A program made the translations under genes and the position numbers. Below, one piece after another: positions 7,862 to 19,821 of a stretch of 64,000 nucleotides of DNA. Position 1 is the stretch's first letter, and each line of letters begins with the position of its first letter. The stretch comes from TMP-86 sp044226865 (GTDB lineage: Bacteria; Pseudomonadota; Gammaproteobacteria; Steroidobacterales; Steroidobacteraceae). The notes beneath the pieces were generated by a model. It was not told where the DNA came from. It worked only from the letters and a program-made list of their open reading frames with translations, and searched no databases. Location of the stretch: assembly GCA_044226865.1 (NCBI GenBank), contig JBGAGE010000002.1, forward strand, positions 124,001 to 188,000, read 5' to 3'.

Positions 7862-9634
7862 TCACCGTATGAGAGCCAGGGAAGAAGTCTCTGCCGATGG
7901 CGAGGACGCACGCGGCACAGGCAATCCGGATGGAACGCGCTCCGGAATGCGAGGCATCATGCTCTCGTCGGTCAGTGCACCGAGGAAGGCCACCAAGGCG
8001 GCGCGCTCGGCAGCACTGAACGTCGGGCCTTTGAGAGCCACATGCCAATGCACGTGCACCGTCTCACCTGGCGGTACGGCGTGGCCACGGGTGTCGTCAT
8101 AGAAGGCCACGACATCCTCGAGGCTCGCCAACTGCCCGGCCTGGAAATAGGGCGCCGTGAGCGCGACGTTGCGCAGCGTCGGGACCTTGAAGGCGCCACG
8201 CATGTCGGGGTCGGGCTGCAACGCACCCACGCCCGCATCATAGGATTGCCCGGGCCCGGGCGGCGCACCCACTACCGCCACATCGCCACTGGTGAACAAC
8301 GGCGGCACATGGCATTGCGAGCAGCGACCGACGAAGCCGCGGAACAAGTTGTAGCCCGCGATTTCTTGCTGAGTCATCGCCGTAGAGTCGCCCATGGCGT
8401 AGCGGTCGTAGCGGCTATTGAAGGACACCAGCGAAGTTTCGAAAGCCGCCAGGGCACGCGTCACCTCCTCCACCGCAATGTTCCCCTGCGTCGATCGCTC
8501 GAAGGCCAGCGCGAACAGCCGGCGATAATCCTCATTGCCGTTCAATGCAGTCAGCAGAGACTGCGGCGTGCCCGCCATTTCCTCGGGAGCGAACAGCGGA
8601 CCCCTGGCCTGCGTCTCGAGGGAATCGGCACGCGCATCCCAGAACAGCTTGGGAAGGAAACCCACGTTCCACAATGAGGGCGCATTGCGCGGCAGCAGGG
8701 CAGGCGCCGCGCCACCGCCGGCGAGGTGACCCTGGCTACGGGCGCGGCCATCCGCGAACGAGCGGCCCGGCTGATGGCAGCTCGCGCATGCCAGGCGCCG
8801 GTCCGCCGAGAGCAGGGGATCGAAGAACAACAAACGTCCCAGGTCGATCTGCCGCGCGGTGAAGGAATCGCGCGTGCGTGGCAATGGCGCCCGCAATCCG
8901 CCGTGGCCTTGCGGGAGTTCGAAAAGCTCGTACAAACTGCGAAACTCACAGCGCCCGGCGTGTTCTTCGAAGCTGGGCGGACAACGGTTTGAGAGCGTCG
9001 CTGCGCCGAGCGTGCCGATGTACGCCACCACATCGCGCAGCGGCGCGCCGCCCTTGAGCGTCTGGGCGATGGCGCGCATCTGCGCACCCAGGTCATCTCC
9101 TGCGCCGGCGCCACGGCGGCCCGAGCGGAAGTCCTCGAGCTGGCGCACCAGGTACCAATCCGCCTGGCCCTGCAACGCGGGGGCGCCCGGAACGGCCTGG
9201 CCCTGCGCCTGCTCGCCATGGCAGGCGGCGCAGGTCTTGTAAATGACGGCGCCGCGGACGGGATCTCCCTTCAAGGAAGGCGCAACCCGCACCAGTGGCA
9301 GCGCGTTGACGTAGGCCGCGACGGCGGCGACGGAGTCGGGGCTTTCCAGCAGCGCGACCATCTCGCGCATCGAGGCACCGGGCGTGCCGGCCGCGCCGGT
9401 GCCACGCCAGCCGCGGCGGAATGCATCGATCTGGCGGGAAAAATACGCGATGTCCATGCCGGCCAGCGCGGGCGCATTGAGCTCGCGGTTACCCTCGGCC
9501 TTGACGCCGTGACAGGATTCGCACACCGAGAACCGGTCCTTGCCGACGGGCACGATGCCGGCGGCGGCCGCTCCCCAGCACGCGAGCGCTCCCGCCACCC
9601 CCACCAGCGCACGCCATCGAGCCTTGCGATGCAA
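7862..9634 (-). CDS. Four-haem MauG/cytochrome-c-peroxidase family protein with two N-terminal cytochrome c domains
   Basis: A 590-residue exported protein with four CxxCH motifs: CESCH (38-42), CAACH (135-139), CASCH (283-287) and CSQCH (438-442). The first two lie in two class I cytochrome c domains. The last two make the MauG/bacterial dihaem peroxidase core (LGRLLFFDPLLS before the third haem, FRGFVGRCSQCH at the fourth). The start is TTG at 9634, supported by GGGGAT upstream and an Arg/Lys-rich signal peptide. The family includes MauG, which oxidises tryptophans to make TTQ, and H2O2-reducing peroxidases. It is the first gene of the minus-strand operon and is divergent from a TetR gene. 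Confidence 0.85.
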   Translation of the reverse strand: MHRKARWRALVGVAGALACWGAAAAGIVPVGKDRFSVCESCHGVKAEGNRELNAPALAGMDIAYFSRQIDAFRRGWRGTGAAGTPGASMREMVALLESPDSVAAVAAYVNALPLVRVAPSLKGDPVRGAVIYKTCAACHGEQAQGQAVPGAPALQGQADWYLVRQLEDFRSGRRGAGAGDDLGAQMRAIAQTLKGGAPLRDVVAYIGTLGAATLSNRCPPSFEEHAGRCEFRSLYELFELPQGHGGLRAPLPRTRDSFTARQIDLGRLLFFDPLLSADRRLACASCHQPGRSFADGRARSQGHLAGGGAAPALLPRNAPSLWNVGFLPKLFWDARADSLETQARGPLFAPEEMAGTPQSLLTALNGNEDYRRLFALAFERSTQGNIAVEEVTRALAAFETSLVSFNSRYDRYAMGDSTAMTQQEIAGYNLFRGFVGRCSQCHVPPLFTSGDVAVVGAPPGPGQSYDAGVGALQPDPDMRGAFKVPTLRNVALTAPYFQAGQLASLEDVVAFYDDTRGHAVPPGETVHVHWHVALKGPTFSAAERAALVAFLGALTDESMMPRIPERVPSGLPVPRASSPSAETSSLALIR

Positions 9635-9657
9635 TGCAGATCCCCGCTTCTTCTAAT

Positions 9658-9675
9658 ACTCGAATTTTTTCGAGT
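9658..9675. promoter_or_regulatory. Perfect inverted repeat, candidate TetR operator
   Basis: ACTCGAA-TTTT-TTCGAGT is a perfect 7+7 palindrome with a 4-bp centre. It lies between the divergent MauG-like gene (TTG at 9634) and the TetR gene (ATG at 9721). It lies just downstream of the minus-strand -10 element at 9688-9693, where a bound repressor would block transcription. A second, smaller inverted repeat GGCAG-5-CTGCC lies at 9694-9708 inside that promoter's spacer. Confidence 0.55.
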
Positions 9676-9687
9676 TTTGAAACATTG

Positions 9688-9716
9688 ACTCTAGGCAGCG
9701 GGCCTGCCACTGTCAA
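9688..9716 (-). promoter_or_regulatory. Sigma70-like promoter of the MauG-like operon
   Basis: On the minus strand TTGACA (forward 9711-9716) is separated by 17 bp from TAGAGT (forward 9688-9693). The -35 box is perfect and the -10 box matches four of six consensus positions. It would start transcription about 45 bp before the TTG start codon of the four-haem protein gene. Confidence 0.5.
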
Positions 9717-9720
9717 GCAG

Positions 9721-10356
9721 ATGGCGAGAACGGGTAAAGGCGGCCGGTCGGGCTGGACGCAGAGGCGGGGCGAACAACGCCGCGACGAACTCATGCAGGC
9801 GGCGGAAAAGCTGCTGGAATCCCGGGAAATCGCCGATATTTCGCTGGAAGACGTGGCGCGCGCCGCCGGCATCCCCGTCGCCTCCGCCTACCACTTCTAC
9901 CCCGACCGGCAGGCGCTGTTCTCGGCGCTCGCCGCGCGGATTTCAGCCGGATTCCTGCCCATTCTTTCGCAACCGCTGCCGCCGCGGCAGAGGCGTGAGT
10001 GGAAGGCCGTGCTGCGTGCCGCCATTCACCGGGCGGCACGCTTCTACGAGCGGCACCCCGCGGCCCGCAAGCTGCTGTTGGACGGAAAGGCTCCCGCGGA
10101 GATCCGGATGGCCGAGCGGTTGCGCGACAAGTCCGTGGCGCTGCTGGTGGAAGGGGTGTACGACAGCTACTTCGTGCTGCCCGCGTTCATCGGGCGCACC
10201 GAGGTGTTCTTTCACACCGTGGAGATCGCCGATCTGATATTCCAATTGTCGGTGATGCAACATGGCCGCATCACGCCGAAGATGGAACGACACGCCTTCA
10301 TCGCCAGCGAGGCATACCTCGGGCGCTTCCTTCCGGAACGGTTGCCGCCGCGCTGA
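9721..10356 (+). CDS. TetR family transcriptional regulator
   Basis: A 211-residue regulator. ATG at 9721 is preferred to upstream in-frame starts because it gives the usual short basic N-terminus (MARTGKGGRSG). The helix-turn-helix spans residues about 18-65 (AEKLLESREIADISLEDVARAAG, then ASAYHFYPDRQALF). The C-terminal ligand-binding half is diverged. It is divergent from the MauG-like operon and shares its short intergenic region with an 18-bp palindrome, so it probably represses that operon and perhaps itself. No ribosome-binding site stands out. Confidence 0.85.
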   Translation: MARTGKGGRSGWTQRRGEQRRDELMQAAEKLLESREIADISLEDVARAAGIPVASAYHFYPDRQALFSALAARISAGFLPILSQPLPPRQRREWKAVLRAAIHRAARFYERHPAARKLLLDGKAPAEIRMAERLRDKSVALLVEGVYDSYFVLPAFIGRTEVFFHTVEIADLIFQLSVMQHGRITPKMERHAFIASEAYLGRFLPERLPPR

Positions 10357-10371
10357 GCGCCAGCCGACCAC

Positions 10372-12054
10372 TTACAAGTCCAGCACCAGACGCGGGGAGC
10401 GGGGACGGCCACTGCAGATCAATGCGTAGCCATCACCGATGTCGGCGGTGGTCGATCCCGCGGTCACCCGTGTTTTACAGGTGAGGCAGGCCCCCGCGCG
10501 GCAGTCATGGGCAGGCTTGAGCCCCACGCTCTCCGCGAGTTCCATCAGGCTGAGGTCATCGTCCGCACGCCAGATGGCCGTCGCCTTGGATTTCTCGAAG
10601 CGCACTTCAGCCGTATCGAGCTGGGTCTGCACGATCGGCGTCGCCGCGAAGCTTTCGCAGAATATCCGGTCGGGATTGGCGCCGCGCGCACCGAGCTCGG
10701 TGGCGAGCTCGGCGCAGAAGCGGTCCGGTCCACACAGGTACAGGTCGGATTCGTACCACGGCAGGGCCACGCGTTGACCGTTGAGCTCGATGCCCAGATC
10801 CACCAGGGCCTGCAGCACCACGTCTGCCGTGATTCGAGTCAGCGGAATCCCTGCTTGCGTCTTGCGCGAACAGAAGAACCTGACCTGCAGCATGGGATGC
10901 TCCGCAGCGAGTCGCTCGAGGTCGCGCCGGAACACGAGGTCGTCGGGCGAGCGGGCTCCCTGCAGGAGGTACACCGGTGGCGGCGAGGGTCGTTGCAGAT
11001 GCGCCTGCAGCATGGCCATGAGCGGGGTGATGCCGATCCCCGCGGCAATCAAGACGGCGGGACGGAAGCTGCCGGTATCGAGAACGAAGTGGCCCGAAGG
11101 CGCTCGCAACTGCAGGGCCGCGCCCGCGGTTGCCTGGTGGAACCCATGCGAACCAGGACCACCTTGGCGGCGAACGGTGAGCCGGTAGCTGCTGGGCTCG
11201 TCCTCATAGCCAGACAAGCTCCAGGTACGTGTGACGTCTTCGCCTTCCACCGCCATGCGGACCGTGACGAACTGGCCGGCACGCGCCCGGCACAAGGGTC
11301 GGCCATCGGCTGGCGCGAGGACGAGCGAGCGGACCCCGGGCGCCTCCTCGATGACCGTACGGACGCGAAACTCCCGCCATCCCGCCCATCGGCCCGCCGC
11401 GAGTCCCGCGGCACGCTTGGCCGCTTCGAGCTTGAAGCCCAGCAGGTAGCGCAGCACCGGACTCAATTTGTCGAATGCCAACAGCTTTTCCACGGGCTCG
11501 ATCGGCACGGGGCGTGCGCTCTGCACGTAATCGCACAGATCCGCAATGCTGGGCATGTCCGGATCGTGTTCGATACGTTGCCAGGCATCACCGGGCCGGA
11601 CCTCGCCCGCTTCCAGCACATCCAGGTACATGCCGGTATGCCGGGAGGCGGCGAACTTGCGTTGAAACGTGCGCGGCTGGCCGAGCCTCCAGGCCAGCTT
11701 CACGCAAGGCGTGCGCGCGCCCGACACCACCAGTCGCACCTTCGTTCCCAGCGCGAACACATCGCCGACCCGAACTTCGCGTTCATCGAGGCTATCGATG
11801 GTGAGATTTTCGCCGAAGAACCCATCCCCCCAGTGCGCCGGATCCCTGACCAATTGCCGGCCCCAATACTCATACGCAGAGCGCGCAAAGGCATACAGCT
11901 TGTCCGGATGCACAGCCCGCTCATCGCCGGCAGCGCCATTCGCGTCGATGATCCACGGTTCGGGCACCGCCTGCTTCACGTGCGCGGTCTGGATGGCTTC
12001 ACCGTTGATCACCACGGATTGCACGCGGCCCACCGAGAAATTGAGCAGTTTCAA
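10372..12054 (-). CDS. MOSC domain / FAD-NAD(P) reductase / 2Fe-2S ferredoxin fusion protein
   Basis: A 560-residue three-part protein. Residues about 1-215 are a YiiM-like MOSC domain with its 3-alpha tail (GDGFFGENLT, conserved Cys in ARTPCVKL near residue 116), a fold linked to molybdenum-cofactor sulfur chemistry. Residues about 230-460 are a ferredoxin-NADP reductase module (RTWSLSGY for FAD, GIGITPLMAML for NAD(P), LYLCGP). Residues about 475-560 are a plant-type 2Fe-2S ferredoxin (CRAGACLTC plus a later ICSG). It looks like a self-contained NAD(P)H-to-Mo-centre electron-transfer unit, as in amidoxime/N-hydroxylamine reducing systems. The start is TTG at 12054 with GGAGAG seven bases upstream. 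It is convergent with the TetR gene. Confidence 0.88.
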   Translation of the reverse strand: MKLLNFSVGRVQSVVINGEAIQTAHVKQAVPEPWIIDANGAAGDERAVHPDKLYAFARSAYEYWGRQLVRDPAHWGDGFFGENLTIDSLDEREVRVGDVFALGTKVRLVVSGARTPCVKLAWRLGQPRTFQRKFAASRHTGMYLDVLEAGEVRPGDAWQRIEHDPDMPSIADLCDYVQSARPVPIEPVEKLLAFDKLSPVLRYLLGFKLEAAKRAAGLAAGRWAGWREFRVRTVIEEAPGVRSLVLAPADGRPLCRARAGQFVTVRMAVEGEDVTRTWSLSGYEDEPSSYRLTVRRQGGPGSHGFHQATAGAALQLRAPSGHFVLDTGSFRPAVLIAAGIGITPLMAMLQAHLQRPSPPPVYLLQGARSPDDLVFRRDLERLAAEHPMLQVRFFCSRKTQAGIPLTRITADVVLQALVDLGIELNGQRVALPWYESDLYLCGPDRFCAELATELGARGANPDRIFCESFAATPIVQTQLDTAEVRFEKSKATAIWRADDDLSLMELAESVGLKPAHDCRAGACLTCKTRVTAGSTTADIGDGYALICSGRPRSPRLVLDL

Positions 12055-12233
12055 GCGGTCTCTCCGCGCAAGCCCGGCGCTTGGCCGGAAGCAGCCATTA
12101 TGAGGGATGTTTGCAGGGCCGCAAAAACACCGCCCGTGCGTTCAGCCTAGCCATGCGTGCCGGCGTAGGCATTGCGCAACTTGTTTGGGGACCGATGCGT
12201 CGACGGGAGGCGCGGTCTCGGGCGCGCGTGGTT

Positions 12234-15893
<3,660 letters not shown>

Positions 15894-15973
15894 GGCCGCG
15901 CTCCGCGGATGGCGAGGATCACGCCAAGGAGCCGCGTCCCGATGGACATCCGCGCCTCACGCGCACCGACATC

Positions 15974-16198
15974 GTGGATGCCGCCAGTGAGTTGTTCGCC
16001 AAGCTCGGAGTGGCGGGCACGAGCGTCCGCGACATCGCTCAAAAGCTCGGCAACCACACGGCTTCGATCTTTCACCTGTTCCCCACCAAGCAAGACATCG
16101 TGTCCGAAGTGGCGCTCTTCGAGGTTCGCAGCGTGTTGGCGCGCCCGAACCGGCTCGATGCGATCAAAAGAAAGGCTTTGTTCATCCACGTCCGATAG
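15974..16198 (+). pseudogene. Truncated TetR-type regulator (DNA-binding domain only)
   Basis: About 74 residues with a recognisable TetR helix-turn-helix (ASELFAKLGVAGTSVRDIAQKLG, then ASIFHLFPTKQDIVSEVA), followed by a stop 225 bp in. The ligand-binding domain of about 130 residues is missing. The first in-frame start, GTG at 15974, cuts into helix 1, and the frame continues upstream without an ATG, GTG or TTG as far as the hydantoinase start. Both ends are therefore defective and it is probably a gene remnant. It may once have controlled the divergent hydantoinase gene. Confidence 0.6.
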
Positions 16199-16529
16199 TC
16201 TACGCATCGCAGGTGTCGCGCGCCGCTTTAATCAGCCCGTTGCTCGCGCAGGGTCATGCGATTCGTGGCAAACGCCAGCGCGCAGGCGGCCGCGGCCAGC
16301 GCGGCCGGGACCCTAGCCCAGACCGGTGTCGACACCTGCATGATCGCGCGGCAGGCACCGACGACAGGCAGCCGCCGGCCGCTGCCCGGCCCGCCAGTCC
16401 CGCGGCCTCACAGCCGCCAGATCCACCATCGCCACCATACCGCCACGATCGTCAGCGGCGATGGCCGGTATCCCTTGGCCGCGATCCGAACCCGCGCGCG
16501 GGGATCCCTGAAGATGTGCGTCCGATGGC
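16199..16529. other. Non-coding stretch between TetR remnant and lipoprotein gene
   Basis: No convincing gene is seen in this 331-bp GC-rich stretch. It contains an inverted repeat CCATCGCC/GGCGATGG (16426-16433 and 16457-16464) beyond the 3' end of the minus-strand lipoprotein gene. It has no T-tract, so a classical terminator call is not justified. The left part may be decayed TetR sequence. Confidence 0.4.
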
Positions 16530-17471
16530 TCATGGAATGCGCTTGCTGACGGTGTCCGACCAGGCGCTCTCCTCACCGTTGGCGGTATAGGCGCTGACGG
16601 CGAAGTACCAGGTGGCCGGCTGCAGGTTCTCGATGAGATGCGTCATCACGGCGGTCCCGGCCACCCCGATGGTGGCGCCCATCGACGTGGCGGAACGACC
16701 ATAGTGGATGCGAAAGCCTGCAAGATTGGTGAGCGCGCTGCCATCCGTGTTCTGCGTGGGCGCGACCCAACTCAGGCTGGCGCTCCCCAGCGCGATCTGC
16801 GTCACGTCGATGTCGAAGGCCGGTAACTGGCTGGCGTGCGTGCCATCGCTCACCGCGATCACGATGCCCGCCACATGCCCGACGTCCGCGATTCCAGGCG
16901 TACCGCGCAGCGCGCCGGTCGCCGCATCGAAACTCGCCCAGGCAGGCTTGCCGGTCACGCTGAACGTCAGCGGTGCGCCGCCGGGCGATGACGCGGCCGG
17001 TATGAACTCATAGGTCGCGCCCACCGTGACGGACGCGGGCGGTATGCCGGAGATGCTGGGCGCTGCGGGCGGTGGCGCGACCACATGGATGGTGAAAGGC
17101 GGCAGCGCGGCGCTCGTCGAACCGGTGTTGACACTGATCGTCACTTGCGGGTAATCACCCACATCGCTGAGCGCCGGCCGGCCACTGAGCAGGCCGGTCG
17201 CGGCATCGAAGCTCGACCAGGCCGGCCGGTTCGCGATGCTGAATGTCAGGGGTTTACCGTCATTGGAGACGGCCGAGGGCTTGAACACATACGCTTGGCC
17301 CGCCTCCACGGTTGCGGCGGCCACGCCGCTGATGAGAGGCGCCGCATCCGGCGTCGTCGCCGGCGGTGGTGATGCAACCGGGTCCGGTTCCGGCACCGGC
17401 GCCGCATCCTCGTCCTGATGGCACGCCATCAACAAGCAACTCGTGAGCACGATCCCCAGCCATTTCGACAT
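16530..17471 (-). CDS. Surface lipoprotein with two Ig-like (He_PIG) domains and an Fn3-like domain, under c-di-GMP riboswitch
   Basis: A 313-residue lipoprotein. The signal peptide ends in the lipobox LLMAC (Cys at residue 17), followed by a Pro/Asp-rich linker. Two repeated putative-Ig units follow (residues about 45-130 and 135-225), each with PLTFS(I/V)xxxPAWxSFDAATG. A fibronectin-III-like domain closes the protein (about 228-313; GFRIHYG, TWYFAVSAYTANGEES). ATG at 17471 has GGGAGAGG upstream. The architecture suggests an adhesin or matrix-associated protein on the cell surface. The upstream leader carries a GEMM riboswitch, so expression should follow cellular c-di-GMP. Confidence 0.85.
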   Translation of the reverse strand: MSKWLGIVLTSCLLMACHQDEDAAPVPEPDPVASPPPATTPDAAPLISGVAAATVEAGQAYVFKPSAVSNDGKPLTFSIANRPAWSSFDAATGLLSGRPALSDVGDYPQVTISVNTGSTSAALPPFTIHVVAPPPAAPSISGIPPASVTVGATYEFIPAASSPGGAPLTFSVTGKPAWASFDAATGALRGTPGIADVGHVAGIVIAVSDGTHASQLPAFDIDVTQIALGSASLSWVAPTQNTDGSALTNLAGFRIHYGRSATSMGATIGVAGTAVMTHLIENLQPATWYFAVSAYTANGEESAWSDTVSKRIP

Positions 17472-17485
17472 TCGCCTCTCCCGTG

Positions 17486-17512
17486 GATGGATGGCGACGC
17501 CAAAGGTCCATC
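17486..17512 (-). promoter_or_regulatory. Leader hairpin before the lipoprotein ribosome-binding site
   Basis: In the transcript GATGGA and TCCATC pair across an inner TGGC-GTC-GCCA hairpin, ending about 15 bases before the start codon and directly before GGGAGAGG. It could be part of the expression platform of the GEMM riboswitch. There is no U-tract, so control of translation is more likely than termination. Confidence 0.4.
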
Positions 17513-17544
17513 GAGGCGGGAGTGACGACGCAGCATGCGAGAGC

Positions 17545-17632
17545 CTTGCGCCGGCAACCCCGCTATCTCGCCCGAATGAACGAGACCGGAAGCTTTGCGT
17601 CCCCGCCTCGCGGCGGGTTTGCCAATCAATTC
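17545..17632 (-). ncRNA. Cyclic di-GMP-I (GEMM-I) riboswitch
   Basis: The minus strand reads all the GEMM-I landmarks in order. GGCAAACC (forward 17616-17623) is followed by a stem CCCGCC/GGCGGG closed by a GCGA tetraloop of the GNRA class. Next come GGACGCAAAGC (forward 17592-17602), then CCGG, a second stem TCTCG/CGAGA, and GATAGCGGGGTTGCCGG (forward 17551-17567). This is the known fold in which the tetraloop docks on the second helix and c-di-GMP is held at the three-way junction. It lies about 75 nt upstream of the Ig/Fn3 lipoprotein gene on the same strand. Confidence 0.93.
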
Positions 17633-17801
17633 ACTGCAGGGATGCGGCGCGGCCGATCATTCCTGGATAGGGACAATCCACGTGATCAACGGGAGCACGG
17701 CGAATGGAGGGAATGGATCAACCCGTAGGACGTGGAATCGCCGCAATGCCGATGGAAATTCGGCGCGCCGATTTGACGCTTGCGTATTGCGGCGCGGAAA
17801 A
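17633..17801. other. Intergenic region upstream of the riboswitch
   Basis: This lies between the riboswitch and the 3' end of the PQQ dehydrogenase gene (both minus strand). No gene is seen. The promoter for the riboswitch-lipoprotein transcript must lie here unless it reads through from the PQQ gene; no strong consensus box was found. Confidence 0.3.
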
Positions 17802-19778
17802 TCAGTGCGAGACGGCCGGCAGCGCGTACGCCACGACGAAGTCGCCGCGTGTGCTGTCGCCCTTGTATCCGCCGGCGGCGATGACGAGGTATTGCCGGCC
17901 ATGCAGCGTGTAGGTCATCGGTGTGGCCTGCCCGCCGGCCGGCAGTTTCACTTCCCACAACCGCTTGCCGCTGTCGGTGGCATAGGCGCGCAGACGATCG
18001 TCGAAGGTGGCCGCGATGAATACCAGGCCGCTCGCGGTGACGATGGGACCGCCGATGTTCGGCGTCCCGAGGTTCACAGGGATGTAAGGCGTGTCCCCCA
18101 GCGGGATCTGCCACTTGATCGTGCCGCGTTCCATATCCACCGCGGTCAATTGTCCCCAGGGCGGCTTCACGCAGGGAATTCCCAACGCCGACTTGAATAC
18201 GGAGCGCCGCATGCCGTAGGGCGTTCCGCGTTGCCCGGAAAAATCGAACCCGGCATATTCCTTCATTCGCAGCTGCCGCTCGTAGTCGTTGCGCGGCACA
18301 AGGGCGACCACGAACGGGAGATTCATGGTATTGACCACGGCAATCTGTCTCCCGGCGTCGAAGGCGATGCCACCCCAGTTGGCGCCGCCCGCGTTGCCAG
18401 GCTGCATGATCGAATCCTGCACGCTCGGCGGCTGGAACATTCCCAGCGAACGGTAACGCTGAATGCGCTGGCGGCAGGCGCTGGTGTCGAACCACGCCAC
18501 CCCCCAAGCGTCCTCGGGTGTGACAGGCCCTTGCCGCGTGAGCGCAGGCGGCGCCAGCGGATAAGGCTGCGTGGGTGAGGGATGTTCACCGGGCACCGCG
18601 CCCTGCGGCACGGGCTTTTCGACGATGGGAAAAATCGGCGCGCCGCTGCCACGCTCGAAGGTGAACAGAAATCCTGTCTTGGTCGCCTGGATCACCGCAT
18701 CAACCCGCTTGCCGTCATGAATCAACGTTGCCAGGGTGGGCTGCGAAGCGACGTCGTAGTCCCACAGGTCATGGTGCACCAGCTGCTGGCCCCACTTGAG
18801 CTGGCCGGTGTTGCCATCCAACGCCACCACCGAATTGGCCCAGCGATTGTCTCCGGGCCGTTCACCGCCGTAGAAATCCGGGCTGGCAGAACCCGTGGGC
18901 ACGTACACCAGGTGGCGCGCTGCATCCACCGACAGCGGCGCCCATGCGTTTGCCGCGCTGGCATCAGACACGCGGCGTGGATCCCATTGCGCAAACACCG
19001 GGTTCGCAGGTTCACGCGGAATCGGATCCCAGCTCCACACCAGCCTGCCGCTGCGTGCGTCGAACGCCCGCACCGTTCCCAGCTCCTCGAGCACGGCGCG
19101 ATTGTCACCGATGGAGGAGCCGACAATCACCTTGCCGTCGAGCACGGCGGGCGGCGATGTCACGAGGTAATTACGCCACTCATCGCCTGCGCGATATTGC
19201 GAACGTACTCCCTGCAACAGATCCACCACGCCGTGATCGCCGAAATCCGCGCAGGCCGTGCCGCTGGCCGCATCCAACGCCAGCAACCGGCCATCCAGGG
19301 TCGGTGCATAGATGCGTGCATGGCAGGGTGAAGCGTCGGAACTGCTTTCGTCCACCCACAACGACACCCCGCGCGATACGCCGTCGGAATAGCGCAGGTC
19401 CTTGCGACTGGCGGAAACGTGGCGCCAGCGGATCCCGCCCGTTGCTGCGTCGATGGCGATCACGTCGGTACTGCTGCTGGTGAAGTACAGCGTACCGTCG
19501 TACAGGATGGGCGTGGATTCGAATGCGGAGCGCTCCCAATCCTTGCTGCCCTGCCCGAGATCACCCGTGCGGTAGGTCCACGCCACCTGCAGCTGGTGGA
19601 CGTTGGCGGGAGTGATTTGTGTGCCGGGGGAATAACGGGTGCCGCCCGCCTCACCCCCGTAAGCAGGCCAGCCCGGTTCGGCGTTCCACGCCACGCTCGC
19701 GGTGACGGGCGCAGCGCCCAATACGGCCATCAACACCATGGCCGGCGCATGCGCTCGCAGGGCAACCCTGTGGCTCAA
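17802..19778 (-). CDS. PQQ-dependent dehydrogenase (soluble periplasmic quinoprotein, GDH-like propeller)
   Basis: A 658-residue exported quinoprotein. Start TTG at 19778 has GGAGGAAAC directly upstream, a textbook ribosome-binding site. The signal peptide ends near PVTASVA. The eight-bladed propeller is evident from tryptophan-docking repeats such as LQVAWTYRTGD, IRWRHVSA, LVWSWDP, LKWGQQ and LWEVKLP. The motif VHHDLWDYD near residue 340 is typical of membrane-glucose/quinate dehydrogenase-type propellers, but the N-terminal membrane domain is absent. It should oxidise an alcohol or sugar in the periplasm using PQQ and Ca2+. It lies 43 bp downstream of a second PQQ gene. Substrate unknown. 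Confidence 0.88.
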   Translation of the reverse strand: MSHRVALRAHAPAMVLMAVLGAAPVTASVAWNAEPGWPAYGGEAGGTRYSPGTQITPANVHQLQVAWTYRTGDLGQGSKDWERSAFESTPILYDGTLYFTSSSTDVIAIDAATGGIRWRHVSASRKDLRYSDGVSRGVSLWVDESSSDASPCHARIYAPTLDGRLLALDAASGTACADFGDHGVVDLLQGVRSQYRAGDEWRNYLVTSPPAVLDGKVIVGSSIGDNRAVLEELGTVRAFDARSGRLVWSWDPIPREPANPVFAQWDPRRVSDASAANAWAPLSVDAARHLVYVPTGSASPDFYGGERPGDNRWANSVVALDGNTGQLKWGQQLVHHDLWDYDVASQPTLATLIHDGKRVDAVIQATKTGFLFTFERGSGAPIFPIVEKPVPQGAVPGEHPSPTQPYPLAPPALTRQGPVTPEDAWGVAWFDTSACRQRIQRYRSLGMFQPPSVQDSIMQPGNAGGANWGGIAFDAGRQIAVVNTMNLPFVVALVPRNDYERQLRMKEYAGFDFSGQRGTPYGMRRSVFKSALGIPCVKPPWGQLTAVDMERGTIKWQIPLGDTPYIPVNLGTPNIGGPIVTASGLVFIAATFDDRLRAYATDSGKRLWEVKLPAGGQATPMTYTLHGRQYLVIAAGGYKGDSTRGDFVVAYALPAVSH

Positions 19779-19821
19779 GTTTCCTCCGCAACAGGAGTCC
19801 CCGCGAACATGGCATGGGCGC

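Noticed and set aside
9700..9720. Short match to a cobalamin riboswitch landmark (GCCACTG)
   Set aside because: No other conserved block of that riboswitch is nearby; the bases belong to a plain promoter region.
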